Assembly: GCF_000002235.5 (NCBI RefSeq)
Contig: NW_022145611.1
Location: forward strand, 4,888,754-4,952,753
Direction: 5' to 3'
Length of the DNA stretch: 64,000 nucleotides
Source of the DNA: Strongylocentrotus purpuratus
Taxonomy: Eukaryota > Echinodermata > Echinoidea > Camarodonta > Strongylocentrotidae
Shown: piece after piece, positions 1 through 13,200 of the stretch
Numbering within the stretch: the stretch's first letter is position 1
How the letters are laid out: each line of letters opens with the position of its first letter
The notes under the pieces: model-generated
What the model was told of the DNA's origin: nothing
Database searches by the model: none
Seen by the model: the letters and a program-made list of their open reading frames with translations, nothing else
Program-made: the position numbers and the translations under genes

Positions 1-79
1 TATTATTATCCTCTTTCCCCCTTGCTGTTCTATTTTTATTAACTATCTAGTAATCGTCACTCTGGTGATTTTCTCCTAG

Positions 80-286
80 GTTATGTTGGACGTGGTATGC
101 TGAGTGGTGCTATAGCGGGATCTGTGTTTGCCTCACCCCCTACCAGCTCTATATTAGCAGCTATACGGGCTGTTGGTAGAGATAACCCAGGTGAGGTAAT
201 GGACCTAATTATGGCAGATAAGCCTTGTGCTACGTTATTCAACCTAGTCTACTACGACTACTACTACTGCTACTACTACTTCTACA

Positions 287-320
<34 letters not shown>

Positions 321-369
321 TACTACTACTACTACTACTATACTACTACTACTACTACTATGTCTACTT

Positions 370-417
<48 letters not shown>

Positions 418-434
418 TATTACTACTACTACTA

Positions 435-470
<36 letters not shown>

Positions 471-472
471 GT

Positions 473-505
<33 letters not shown>

Positions 506-1175
506 TTACTACTACTACTACTACCACTACTACTACTACTACTGCTGCTACTACCACTACAGCTATCACCACTACTACTACTACCTACTCCTCCTACTAC
601 TGCTACTTCTACTGGTCACATTCAAACAAGTGTATAATTGAGGCAAAAATGATCTTCAAGCCAGTTCTACCATGAGTAGATTAATCATCCTTAGCAACTC
701 CATGAGAAATCATTCTAGTTTTTAGAAAACTAGTTTGTGGTTTGATTCCCATGGCATTAATGTCCTTTGGCAAGACATTAGTCTCTATTTTCCACTATGT
801 GAGGAAAATATTCCTTGAATGAACGCCTTGTTAAGGTCACTCAGTTTAATGCCAGCGTAATAAGAGCAAAGCGCTTGTAAACATTAGCATTAGGCGCTAT
901 GTAAATGTCAGTTATTATCATCGTTTTACCTATTAATCAATCATTCATAATTTATGGGATAGGAATTGAAAGTAAGAGTTTTGTCTGCAAAATGAGACTA
1001 CAATATACTCTGTACTTAAGCTGCGGCACAGCTGGAAACTGACAGAGCCAAGTAAAAACACAACGAAAAAAAGAATGAAACAATTAAGTTATTGCAGCTT
1101 AAGTACTGTTTAGATACTTTTTCATACACTTTATTTAGAAATTGGCCGTGGCCTGGGATTATTTTTGATAGAGTC

Positions 1176-1213
<38 letters not shown>

Positions 1214-4200
1214 TGCAAAACCAAGAGTTCTTGTTGCCCTAATTCTCATCTCAAGCTGGAACATTGCTGATCGTAAAGAATTATACCGGAGATTGTATAA
1301 ACTTCGGGATCGCCATGGAGAGGGCCAGAGCAGAGGGTATCCTAGTGGAGATGGTGGTGGTCAAGGATGACTGTGCGCTCGCCGGTCAAGATTTAGATGA
1401 CCGCAGAGGCCTTGCAGGGACAGTCTTTATTCACAAGGTACCAGTGACCAGTTTCTCAAAACCTTCATATTACCAGTATATCATAGTTCTTGAACATCCA
1501 ATTGAAATGTGTGTGTAATATTTTTATATGCCACACATATAATTTCTCTTTGCCACATTTTATTTATCATGGAATATATTCAAATATATCCAAATCTATA
1601 TCTATCCACATTTTCATTATATTTTGATTTTATTTTTCTTTAAATATCACTCTGTGGGTTTGATTTTTTTCTGACATGCACCAAGCAGTTTCGTTATTAA
1701 AAGATATGCCATTTCATAATCTATATATTTTGATTAAATGGAAAAGATACAAAGGCACGTTTACTATTTCATTCGAAAGAGAGATGAAATAAGTTTTTAA
1801 AATTATGGTTTTGTTTTGTTTTTGTTGTTAGTTGGCAGGAGGAATGGCTGAAAGCGGTTTATCATTGCATCAAATCAAACAAGCTGTTGAATCGGCCTGC
1901 TCTTCAATGGGTAAGAATTATTATATGGTCCTAGATAAGAAAAAAAGGAAAGAATAATCATAAAGTATTGTATAATATGGTAACTGTAAATATGGTACCA
2001 TTTACCCAGGTTAGCTTCATCAGTATTAAAACTGCTTTCCATGTGGTCCCCGCAATTAATATTAGCCCATTAGTACCAGCCCTGTTTTCAAACACCTTTA
2101 TCCAGAGGAACAACCAATTACATAAAACCTTGCACAGTGCAAGCATTGAACCCACAACCTCTCGTATGAGAATCAAGAACCTTCACCAATACACCACAGT
2201 GCTCCTGTTTATAAATCTTCCAATCAGAGTTTGAAATATGTATGTGTATAATGTGAAATCATCAAGAATTATCTGTGTATTAAATATTTGCCATTATGCA
2301 AAGGTAATATGATTTAATTTGCATCATTGCATAAGGCGAGGTTAGATCAAACAAATTTATCAAAATTCCCCTGCTTGGAAATTTCAACTTGCTTCAAGGT
2401 AAAGATTATTATCAATTTCGAAATGGTAAAGTACCGCCCCGCTTACACATTTGGAGAGCTCTAAACATTGCTGAGATTTGTGACGTCACTCAAGAATATT
2501 GATTCTTATCTATATAAGGCTTCCAAGTGGTACAATAAATCAGTGTATTCAATATCTTTAGCGCAGTACCCAGATGACTGACCAATATTGTTTTCGTATT
2601 GCTCAGTCATCCGGGAACTTCAACTATTGATATCAATATCATGGCGATATCATACGAAAATAAAGCCATAATATACTGAGGTATATTCATTCAAAATAAT
2701 TGAGTTATGTATATTGTGTATTCTATATGTTATGTAATTTGAAATAATTTGTATAATTTGTACATGTACATGTATTGAATGAATACACCAACAAAAATAC
2801 TTTAAAAAAAAAAAATGTACCTGTAAGTCAAATTTTGTTATTTCACTAGTCAGACTAATATAGATAATGATAATAATATTGTATGGCTTTGTTTGAGTGT
2901 GATACAAGAATATATTGTTAAATATATTTGTGGCTTCCACCCAGTAAATAAGATCGATTGATCGATCTGTATCAATAAGGTCGATTGATCGACCTGTATT
3001 GAAAAACACAAGTCAGAAAAAATCTTGGAACCAGCGGGATTTGAACCTGCCATCTACTGCTTGCCGGGCAGCGACTCTACCACCAGGCCATCACTGGTCC
3101 ATGGCACAGTCACGATGAACTAGAAACAAATACCTAAGCTCTCCTGATTAATTCTGACTCATTAATATTCATTAGTCCGCCATAGGACAGTAACTTTTAT
3201 AAATGTAATGCTTCCTGGGAGAAATTTCAATTAGTAAATATTCGCTGCCCGGCAAGCAGTAGATGGCAGGTTCAAATCCCGCTGGTTCCAAGATTTTTTC
3301 TGACTTGTGTTTTTCAATACAGGTCGATCAATCGACCTTATTGATACAGATCGATCAATCGATCTTATTTACTGGGTGGAAGCCACAAATATATTTAATA
3401 ATTGAAATTTCTCCCAGGAAGCATTACATTTATAAAAGTATATATTGCTCTCGCGAAGACAATATTAGACTCGTCTTTTACTTGTCCAATATTATCATAG
3501 CTCGAGCAATACGTTCTTGTACCACACTCAAAGCCATCCAATATTATATAAATATTTTGTAAAGACCTTTGACCAGCTCTCTCATAATTCATATCTTCTC
3601 AGGGACTGTTGGGGTGTGTCTGTACCCATGTAGTGTTCCGGGAGCTGGCCCATCATTTAGTCTAGGTCCACAGGAAATAGGACTTGGGCTTGGTATACAT
3701 GGAGAAGCAGGAATCAAACAATTACAGGTTAGTGTCAAGGACGGATCCAGGGGGGGGGGGGGGGGGGGGGCACAGGGGGGCCAATTTTTTTTGGTTTAAA
3801 TGTGCTATTACCCCCCCCCCCCCTGCTTATTCAGCGGCTGGCTGAGTCATTGCAATTTTGTTGGGAGCAACAAAAAATATATGTCCTCTTACCCCCGTGT
3901 GCCCCCCGTATGTCCCCCCGGAAAGAAATTCCTGGATCCGCCCCTGAGTGTCATGGTGGTCCACAAACATTCAAACATGTAAAATTAGAACCTGAAAGGA
4001 CTATGTACTGATGTTTGCAAAGTCCCTTGTGGCCAGGCTCCAGAGCTTTCTTATGGGCTCTAAAGCATGTATGTTTTTAAAACTCTCTTTTTTAAAAATC
4101 TTTTCATGTTATTTTCCTAATCAAATTTCTCAGTTTGTGTTTCACAAAACTGTTTCCCATCTTGACACTGCACTTTAGTCATTTTTTCTAGCTGAAAACA

Positions 4201-7200
4201 AATACCGGTAATGGTTTCCTTTTTTATTTGCGATGAGTCAGTGAAACATGAAAATACATTTTAAGTTAAATCAAAATACAGAGTGTGTAATTATATTCAT
4301 TGTGGAAGTTTAACTAATCTCATGCCCACCTATATACCATATTCTCCATTCACAGCAAAATTTATTTGTTTTTCATTCACTTGAAAAAGCTTAAATTCAC
4401 TAGGGAATAGGTAGTACAAAATTGTCTCATTTTCTTTCATGGTTTGATTGGTAATTGCCAGTGCTTATTCTTGGGTGCTATTGATAATTCAAGTATGCTC
4501 TGTTGTGGCTCTAAGGGCGCGTTCATGCTTGATTTTGACGGCCAGAATCAGGCATCTGTTACGCGTTTAGTTTAAAACACGATTGCGTTCATGCTCACTT
4601 TTGTAGAATCACCGAAAAACGGCGATCACGATCGCCGATCGTAAACTCACAAAAAGATGCGTTTACAATTTGTAAACGCGTTTAAATGGGGTCAACGCAC
4701 TGACCTCTAGTGGGTCTACGTAGCATGCACAGTAAAGGTTTTCGAATCCAGCTGGAAGACCAATTAAGGCCACACATGGAGAATTTCCTGGGGAGCCAGA
4801 GAAGTAAGCATGAACACTACATCGTGGAACTGCGATCACGATGAGCGTTTACGATCAGCGTTTCAGATCGCTCATTCTGCCTTCAAAATTTAAGCATGAA
4901 CGCAGCCTATATCTGCATGAAATGTTTCCATTCTTGATTCTCCTAATTGGTTTTACACCATCATTCCTAACCGTATATTGTCTTAGGACTTAGAAGCTCA
5001 TAATTGGATTACTTCTACCGCTTCTACGGAAGTAATTGGACCCCTGTGTAAATGACATGCCTGTGTTGTGTTTTCATCTGATTAGGCAATGAACACCCAT
5101 ATAACTATCGGCTTATGAAATGATCCGATTATAAATATTAGAGATGTTATGACTACGATTGTTTTTTATGTTCAATTGTAAATCTTGTGTTCTTAAATAA
5201 CACCAAGCTTAATCTATTAAAAGGACAACATAGATTTTTACTAGTTTCAAATTTGAGGATAATTATTTTTATGTGTTCTTATATTGATAAATATTTCCCC
5301 CTCTTGGATTTAATAACTGTTTTTATTTCATTTTTTCCTTGCTATTCCTCTGGGGGGCAGGGGGGTTATCATTCATGTGTGTATTGTATCTTCATCAAAG
5401 AAAAAAGATGTTATTCATTGTAGAAACATTAGCTGTTGGATAATACTCAAACCTCTCAACCTCCCTTCATGATAGTTATCAAGTGCTACTGATGTTGTAG
5501 CTACTATGTTGGACCAGATGAGAGACTCCACAAATAACTGTAGACTGGACTTGAAATCTGGTGATGAGGTTGCCCTTATGATCAACAACCTAGGCGGTAC
5601 ATCCAATCTGGAGATGGCCATTGTAGCTCGCTCTGTGTTACAGTACCTCAGTAAGTATATGTTCCTTTTTAATACCTTAGTCACACTACTCTACCGACTC
5701 CAAATCGACTCCTTAAAGGTAATGCAAAGTTTTTGGAAATTTTAAAAATTAGATGGATAGTAATTCTTTACAACTTGGATATATTTTGGATGCCCCTGCG
5801 GATGAATTATAAGCACTAGAAAAATTTAGCCCCTAAAACACTTCTGCTTTCGAGAAATTGACTAATCAAAAATTTACTGGTGCTCCCGATAAATTTTGAA
5901 TATTTTAATTAGCGCCTATAAGGCCATTCCATTGTAGCTGCGACCATGAAAATCTCAGAATATGTAGATCTGATATATAATTTCCAAACGGGTATAGCAA
6001 ATCGATCGATTGTAGTCAAGAAACATTGTTTTAAGGCGAAAGTAATATCAGTCTTGAGAGGCCGCTATACAACATAAAGAGTTTATCATTTACAATTTCA
6101 TCACTTTAGACTCGATTTCAAACACGACAACGATCATAAAATCGCATATGCTTCCAATTTGAACCAAATTCATGACCCCATACCAAAACTTTGTATTACC
6201 TTTAATACAGCCGATTTGATGTAGTTGGAGGCAGTGCAATATCTTGTTTGATCTGTAGAGAGTCTGCAGTGTCGGTCACATTGGTGTGGCTGGCTGAGCT
6301 ACAATTACAATTGAGCACAATTTTTACCCGTAAAAAACGCTTTTGAATTTTATATTCAAGTTTGATCTCAGTATATTCCTATGCCATTCACCAGATGTTG
6401 TTGTTTTAGTTGGTGTGAGCCAATTTGAATTAATTATAAAAGAAAAGCTCAAAGATGTTTAGTAGATTCATATAGAATAGGTTATTTGTTTTTTATATTG
6501 TGAGTTTTTTTTTGTAGAAGACATTGTGGAAAACAAGAAAAGTGGCCTTGTGAGCTCAATCAATGCCTGAATGTAAGTTAACAATTGCGTTAATCCTTAT
6601 TTTTAATTTTGAAGTACCACACTTTTGTGTTATTGTTTACATTTGTTTAGATCTTGTGAATTACTTTTTGCTTCTATTGCAGGTGATGCAGGAGTGAAGA
6701 GGGTTTACTGTGGTTGCTTCATGACATCACTAGAGATGGTCGGCATCTCTCTTACTATCCTCATCCTGGACCAGAGTGGACAGCGAGCCTCGTATCTTGG
6801 TGAGTGGTTTTCACTCCTATCTTAAAGCCTCACTGCACTACTTATAGCTACTTGGGCCCTCTATACAGCAAACAATGCCTAATTGGTGCCTGTTGGTCCC
6901 CCATGGTCCTCTTTTTCTTATGTTAATTGAGAGCTGATTTGATGAGATAACCAACTGTTGGTGACCTTGCAGGGAGGGCTAATCACCCCTGGCCAAACTA
7001 GAGCAGATGGGCTTTAAAGATTTGTTTGAGTTCTGGTGAAGATTTGATTTGTGTTCTTTCTCATTCTTTTATGTCACTTTGGAGGAATAGTATAGAAAGA
7101 ATGACCTCACATTTTGAATATGACAAGAAAGTTTGGTTCAAACTTTCATATCTCAAAAAAGTGTAGTCCCGTATACACATTTCTGTGTGCATTTCATGTT

Positions 7201-10200
7201 ACTTTAAGCAAGGCTGAATCAATTTCTTATCATAATAAAGATTATAAAACCTCACACTATACACTAATTCTCATAATCAGCCTTCATAATTTATTCCAGA
7301 AAGATCTCATGACCAACACTCTAATTATAAATTCTATATTTCACTTTACAGAGTAGCAATAGTCCTGATCAATAAAATAGACGTATTGGTCCATATAAAT
7401 AAAGAGTGACACACTGAGAAGGAGATAAGTCTTTGTTTCACAAATACACAATTGAAATATTTATCTTTTTGTTTACTCCACTGTGCCGTAATATGACAGA
7501 AACTGATAAAAAAGCTAATCTGTGCAAAGTCATTTAAAAATTGTTTGTATCTATTATTTGTTTCTTACAACTCATGCCTAAAATTATGGGAAACATGCTT
7601 TTTTTATCCACTAATATAAAGAATTATTATAGACAGTATTTGAGTGCTTACCAATACCCTACATGGCTTTTATACCTCGTAAAACAGTTACAAAATAGTA
7701 AAAGTTGATTTTGTTTGTTTGATTACCGGAAAAGATACTTCAGGTATAGTTCTTCCGTTATCTTGTTCAATGCATGACTTAGAAAAATTTATTGTGATTG
7801 TTGATAGATCAGGCAACCTCAGCTCCAGCGTGGCCATCTGTATCTCATCGCCATGGTAAAATATCACTTGGTAAAGAACTCCCAGTTTTAGAGCAAGCTT
7901 CTTCAGGATCCACCCCTGTGACAAGAAAAGGAGAGAAATTGAGTAATGGTGAGATTTTCATTATTTCCTTTATGAAACTACTGCATAAGCAGGGTAGTGT
8001 TTCACAAAGACTAAGATCAACTTTAAGGTGGACTCAACTATGGCAGGCCAATCATGCCACTGTTTGCTCTCACCAGTTACTGGCATTGGTCTCTCAAGGG
8101 ACTTACAAATCATGGTCACAAATCTACAGAATTAACATTTTGTGATAGTTCATTATTGAAGGAAGAAATATTATCTAAAGATCATGATTGTGAGACCAAT
8201 GGTGAGAGCAAGCAGTGGCATGAATGGCCTGCCATAGTTAAGTCCAACTTAAAGTCGATCTTAGTCTTTGTGAAACACCTCCCTGGTATTTGATTTCGTT
8301 TGTTTCATGAATCACCCATTGATCGCAAATTTAACACCATGCAAAATAATCACACCAAGTAAAAAAAATTTGGAGACATTGTATTTTATTTAATAGAAAA
8401 ATGTTGCAGTAAGAAAATTTTAATTTTGCCATTTTGAAGAACAATATGTGTTCAATTAAGCCCTAAAAAGTACCTGTCTTGAAAGGGCTTATCCTAACCA
8501 TAATGCATTGCATTGACATGTGATGGGGTATTCTAAGTCTAATTTCTCATAGAATTGTCAGGTTTTGGATTAATTTTTTTTTTTTGAAGGGGAAGAAAAC
8601 AAAATCCTCTTATTTTTTTGTTATTCCAGAGTCCTGTAAGAGAATTAAGACTGTTTTGAGCAGTGTATGCTATCGATTGATGGAGAGTGAGAAGCTTTTA
8701 AACGATCTTGACACAAGCAGCGGGGACGGAGACTGTGGATCCACCCTGAGAAGGGGTGCAGAAGGTACACCTAGCTTGACCCTGTTTCATAAAACTTGAT
8801 ATCGATAACAAGTTACGAGCTACTGTTATAAGCTACTGTTATAAGCTACTGAAATCAAGGCATCTGTCATATAAATTTAGCATTTGTTATAGATACAAAG
8901 TTTTATGAGACGGGCCCCTTGTCTACTCCTTCTCTGGGGATAATTGTAGTCAATGAAAGTGAATTAATACTAGATTTTGAAGTACTATAAAACAATAAAC
9001 TTGTATGTGCATGAGGCTTTCATGCATGAATTGCATTGTATTGAATTGGATCGGATTAAACTGGTTTATCAATTAGAAACAGACGTTTGCAAGTGATCAA
9101 GATTTGCACACGTTTGTACCTCAAAAACTTTAATCACATTGCTCAATTTTGGAAACCATGAATATTGTGGAACCCTATATTTCCATGGATATTACAAGTC
9201 GTTAAAGGATTGGGAATTTGACAACACTTGAAAATAGTGTAACATAAATTGTGAGTACCCCGTGTAATGATTATCATGAAAACAACTTTTGAATCAGCTT
9301 TAATAATTATTATGCCTTAAACGACATAAATGACATATACATTTACAATGTATAACATTAGTAAATTGGAGACTTGTCAGTAATTATTTCTGCCAAATAC
9401 CGGTAGAACATTTTCATATTATAATCAATTTTAATGCACAAATCTTTGTAAGCGCTCGTTACGAGTCATTATTTTCACCTGTTACAAATGAAAGTATCTC
9501 AATAGTCAGAATTCTAATTGCGTACATTAGTTGTTGCTAGGTAGGACAAACATTATTGCTTGACCTACCTAACAACACGTGATATATGCCATTTGCTTTC
9601 TGACTACCGGTATTGAAATACAATTATTTGTAACAGATGAATGACAAAATGTTTAACAAGGCACTTAACAAAAAATTGTGCATTAAATTTGATTGTGACG
9701 TTACGAAAATGATCAATTAATTGATTTTAATAACTGATCTGACCCTCAGCAATGAAGACCTGGATTGAAAGCGAAGAGCTGCTCTATTTTAGTGATGTCG
9801 CTGGTCACATGTCTCTTATTGCTGAGGAGGCTATGGGAGGAAGCTCAGGGGCGGTAAGATGATTATTCATTTATTCATTTTTTATTTATTAGTATATAAT
9901 GATTGACCAGCAGCACAAAACAAAGGGTCAATTTACAAAAAATACAGTGATGTGGCTCTTGAAACAGTTCCCTTTTCAGGAAATGTACCGCATAGAGCTG
10001 TATATAACAACTCTATGCTTTACCCTCATCTAGATGCTGAACAGGCGTTGATGAGTATTACCATAGAAGTAGAAGTAGAAGTATACTTATCATTATATAC
10101 ATGTACAATAGTATAACAAAGCATAGTAAATAAATCAGTAACATAATGACAATACCAAATAATTAGATTGCGTTCGTTTATATACATTAAATTTTTTCAT

Positions 10201-13200
10201 TTATTGGTATATAATACACTCCACTTTATGATAGTCATTCCCTTTAAAAAAAGTAGAAAAAGTTTGGGGCTTTCTAATTCATTATATATGTCGGTTTGGA
10301 AGAATATCATAGCAGGAATATTCCATGAAAAGGCTTGCTCCTCAAATGCCCTCATATCAAAAATATGATGAGAAAGTTTGGAATAAAAGTTTGTATTCCA
10401 TATTCTAAAATACTAATGGAAATGTGTTATGGATACTCATGATTATCTTTGGATAAAAAAAATTGATAAATTATTTGGCTGTTCTGCAAGAAAAATAGGA
10501 TGGCTAACTTTGCTTATAATTGGGCAAGTCCAAAGTATTTGTTAATTTAAGGTGTTCCTTATTACAATTTGATGAACCTGTATGTAAATTGACATCAAAT
10601 GTATCATTTTCCTGGTGATTTTGTATGATTCCACGCTCTTTGAGGGCTAGATTAAAATTTAATACAATCATAAAAGATACTAAAATTGTAAACTGGATGA
10701 CAATGTATGGTACAAAATAGCTAGGACTTGCCCAGTTCTTTTCTTTAACTTGCATATTAAAGCTGTACATATCATACCTGGTATAAAGTGAATATCAGAT
10801 TATAGAATGATATCCTTGATTCATTTTTTGATCTTGATTGTAGTTCTATGGGTTGTTCCTGCTAGCAGCTCAACAAGCATTAGGAGATGAACCTGGATTT
10901 GGTGATTGGGTAGAAGCCCTCAGGCAAGGCATGGACAGAATTATGAAGTATGGCAAAGCAGAGGTTGGGGACAGAACCATGGTATATGTCATAATAGATT
11001 TGATTTGATTTGATTTGATTTGATTTATTGGTTTCTGCATCTTTTCTTTTTTTTCATCAAACATTTTTTCATGAACATAATATGGTTTGATACAATATTT
11101 CAAGTGTATATAATTTTATACAGATAATATACAAAATTAAACAAATATATTGAATGCATGCATAATTAACATACATTAGATGCAGGTGGGCTACAGAATA
11201 AGCAATGTAGCTTGACGTGCCCACAGCCCTCAACTTAGATACAACAATAAAAATAAAAATAAAAAAGCAGAAGAGTGACTTGCAGAGAAGAAAAGGAAAG
11301 GGGAGAGAAGGAGCGTTGGTTTTCTGTTAATAAAATAAATCTAATACATCTGCTGATTGAATGCAGGTTCATTCATGGATGGATAAACGATGCTAGGTCA
11401 TGGACGATTACACATCATTGGTTGAGTGTAACCCCTTACAAAGAACAATAATTTACAAAATTCAAATTCTGAGGTTTGAATCTGTGTATATAGTTGCAAG
11501 ATTTGACATAAATATCTTGTAAGGTTATGAGTTTCACAAAGCATTCCCATCTTCTTGGTTTTATTCTTGACAAAATAAAACCTTGCTATTAAATATAAAA
11601 CAGGACATCAATTTATGCATGTACATAAAGAATAAAATTCTGTAACACTTTCATTCTTATCACTAATTGTAGAATCACATTTTTTAAGAGAAATGACTGA
11701 TTAATTTTGTTTCCATGTTTGTTTTGGATCAGTATTCATATTTGAAAGTTTATCAGTAAAATATTTGTTAAATTTGTTATTTATGTGGAAATTGTGCGCC
11801 CCTCAGCAATTTTGTGCATTGACTCTTGCACATGATTTTAAGAGGCATGCAAGAATCAAACTGTGATATTCATGCGACAGCATCAAGCATCTTTATCATC
11901 AACAGTGACTGATTTCGAATTATGTTTCAGAGACGGAACCTGTGCATAAGATGCATTAATTATTAATCAAAATCAATGTAGAAGACAAGCACAAGTTTTT
12001 TTAGTTCAGTTGCATTAGAAATAATACAGATATAACTAAATGAAGACTAAGACAATAGGAAGATTATTACTGATTTACAGGAATATAATTTGATTTGATC
12101 TCATTTAAACATGTGGTTAAGTGCTTGTTATGAATATTTATGTATGATGTTATCCTTGATTCTATCTGAAGAAAGATTTATTTAAAAAAAGAAGAAAAAG
12201 ACTAAGACGGAAGTAAGAGCCAGAGTAATATAGGGGTATGGCTAATTTGTAAGTTTTCACAGTAAAAGCACAAACTGTAGTCCTAGACAAAGGTTCAAAG
12301 CGGGGCCGGGTACTAATTAATGTGCCTCTGAATAGAATTTCTTGATAGACGGCGCTATAGAACTACCTATAATTATTAATGATTGTAACAAATATTTATG
12401 ATTATTTTTATCAGCTGGATCCGCTTGACGCAGCATACAGGATACTGAAGGAAGGCCACACTAACAACTCGGACTCTATGAAGACCTTGGAAGATGCAGT
12501 CAATGTGAGTTCATCCAAGTGAAAAGAAATACCTTCTTATTCTCCTGATATGCATGTGCAGATGTACACATTTGGGGGATGTGGGTTTGAAGGGAGTGGA
12601 AGAATCATTGAAGGAGTGACATAATTAATGAAAAAAGAGATTAGACTATGAGATAGTTATGCATACTGGTAAAAGGATCTTAGGATATCATTTTAGATGA
12701 CAGGATGATTGTATCATTCACTCTCATTTATATACATGAGAGTGTCGGAAGTAAATTCATTTTTGAGGTGAAGATAATCATGTTTGTATTCCAATAGGAT
12801 GATTGTCCCATGTGAAATGATTAAAATCCTTCACAACCAATTATGAAACCAGAAAATAACTTTTTCTTTAGCATTTCGATCAAAGACAGAAGAGAGAGAG
12901 AGAGAGAGAGAGAAAAAAAGAAAAGATGGACACAGTTAAAGAGAAAGGGGAACCAATAGAGGGGGTGGTATGGGTATAGAGCAAGATGGGCACAGAGAAA
13001 CAGAAAGGGGTATCCAATAGAGGGGTTGGTTCGGGTAAAGAGCAAGGTGGAAACAGATAATGAGAAATGGGGAACCAATAGAGGGGGTGGTATGGGTAAA
13101 AAGCACGATGGACACAATGAGAAATAAAAAGGGGGAACCAATAGAGGGAGTGAAAACCAATCCATTCAGATTTTTTTTTGGCCTTTATAGCTTTACTAGA

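Noticed and set aside
97-675. Tyr/Leu/Thr-rich open frames
   Set aside because: They are the TKFC exon 80-190 followed by intronic (TAC)n microsatellite read in different frames.
3027-3100. Functional tRNA gene (anticodon GGC by fold) on the minus strand
   Set aside because: Base 33 is C, the T stem is imperfect and the sequence continues into a repeated 3' body, so it is a SINE head.
7798-8145. 115-codon open frame extending past the TKFC exon
   Set aside because: Only 7808-7948 is exon. The rest is intron and the MITE at 7990-8285.
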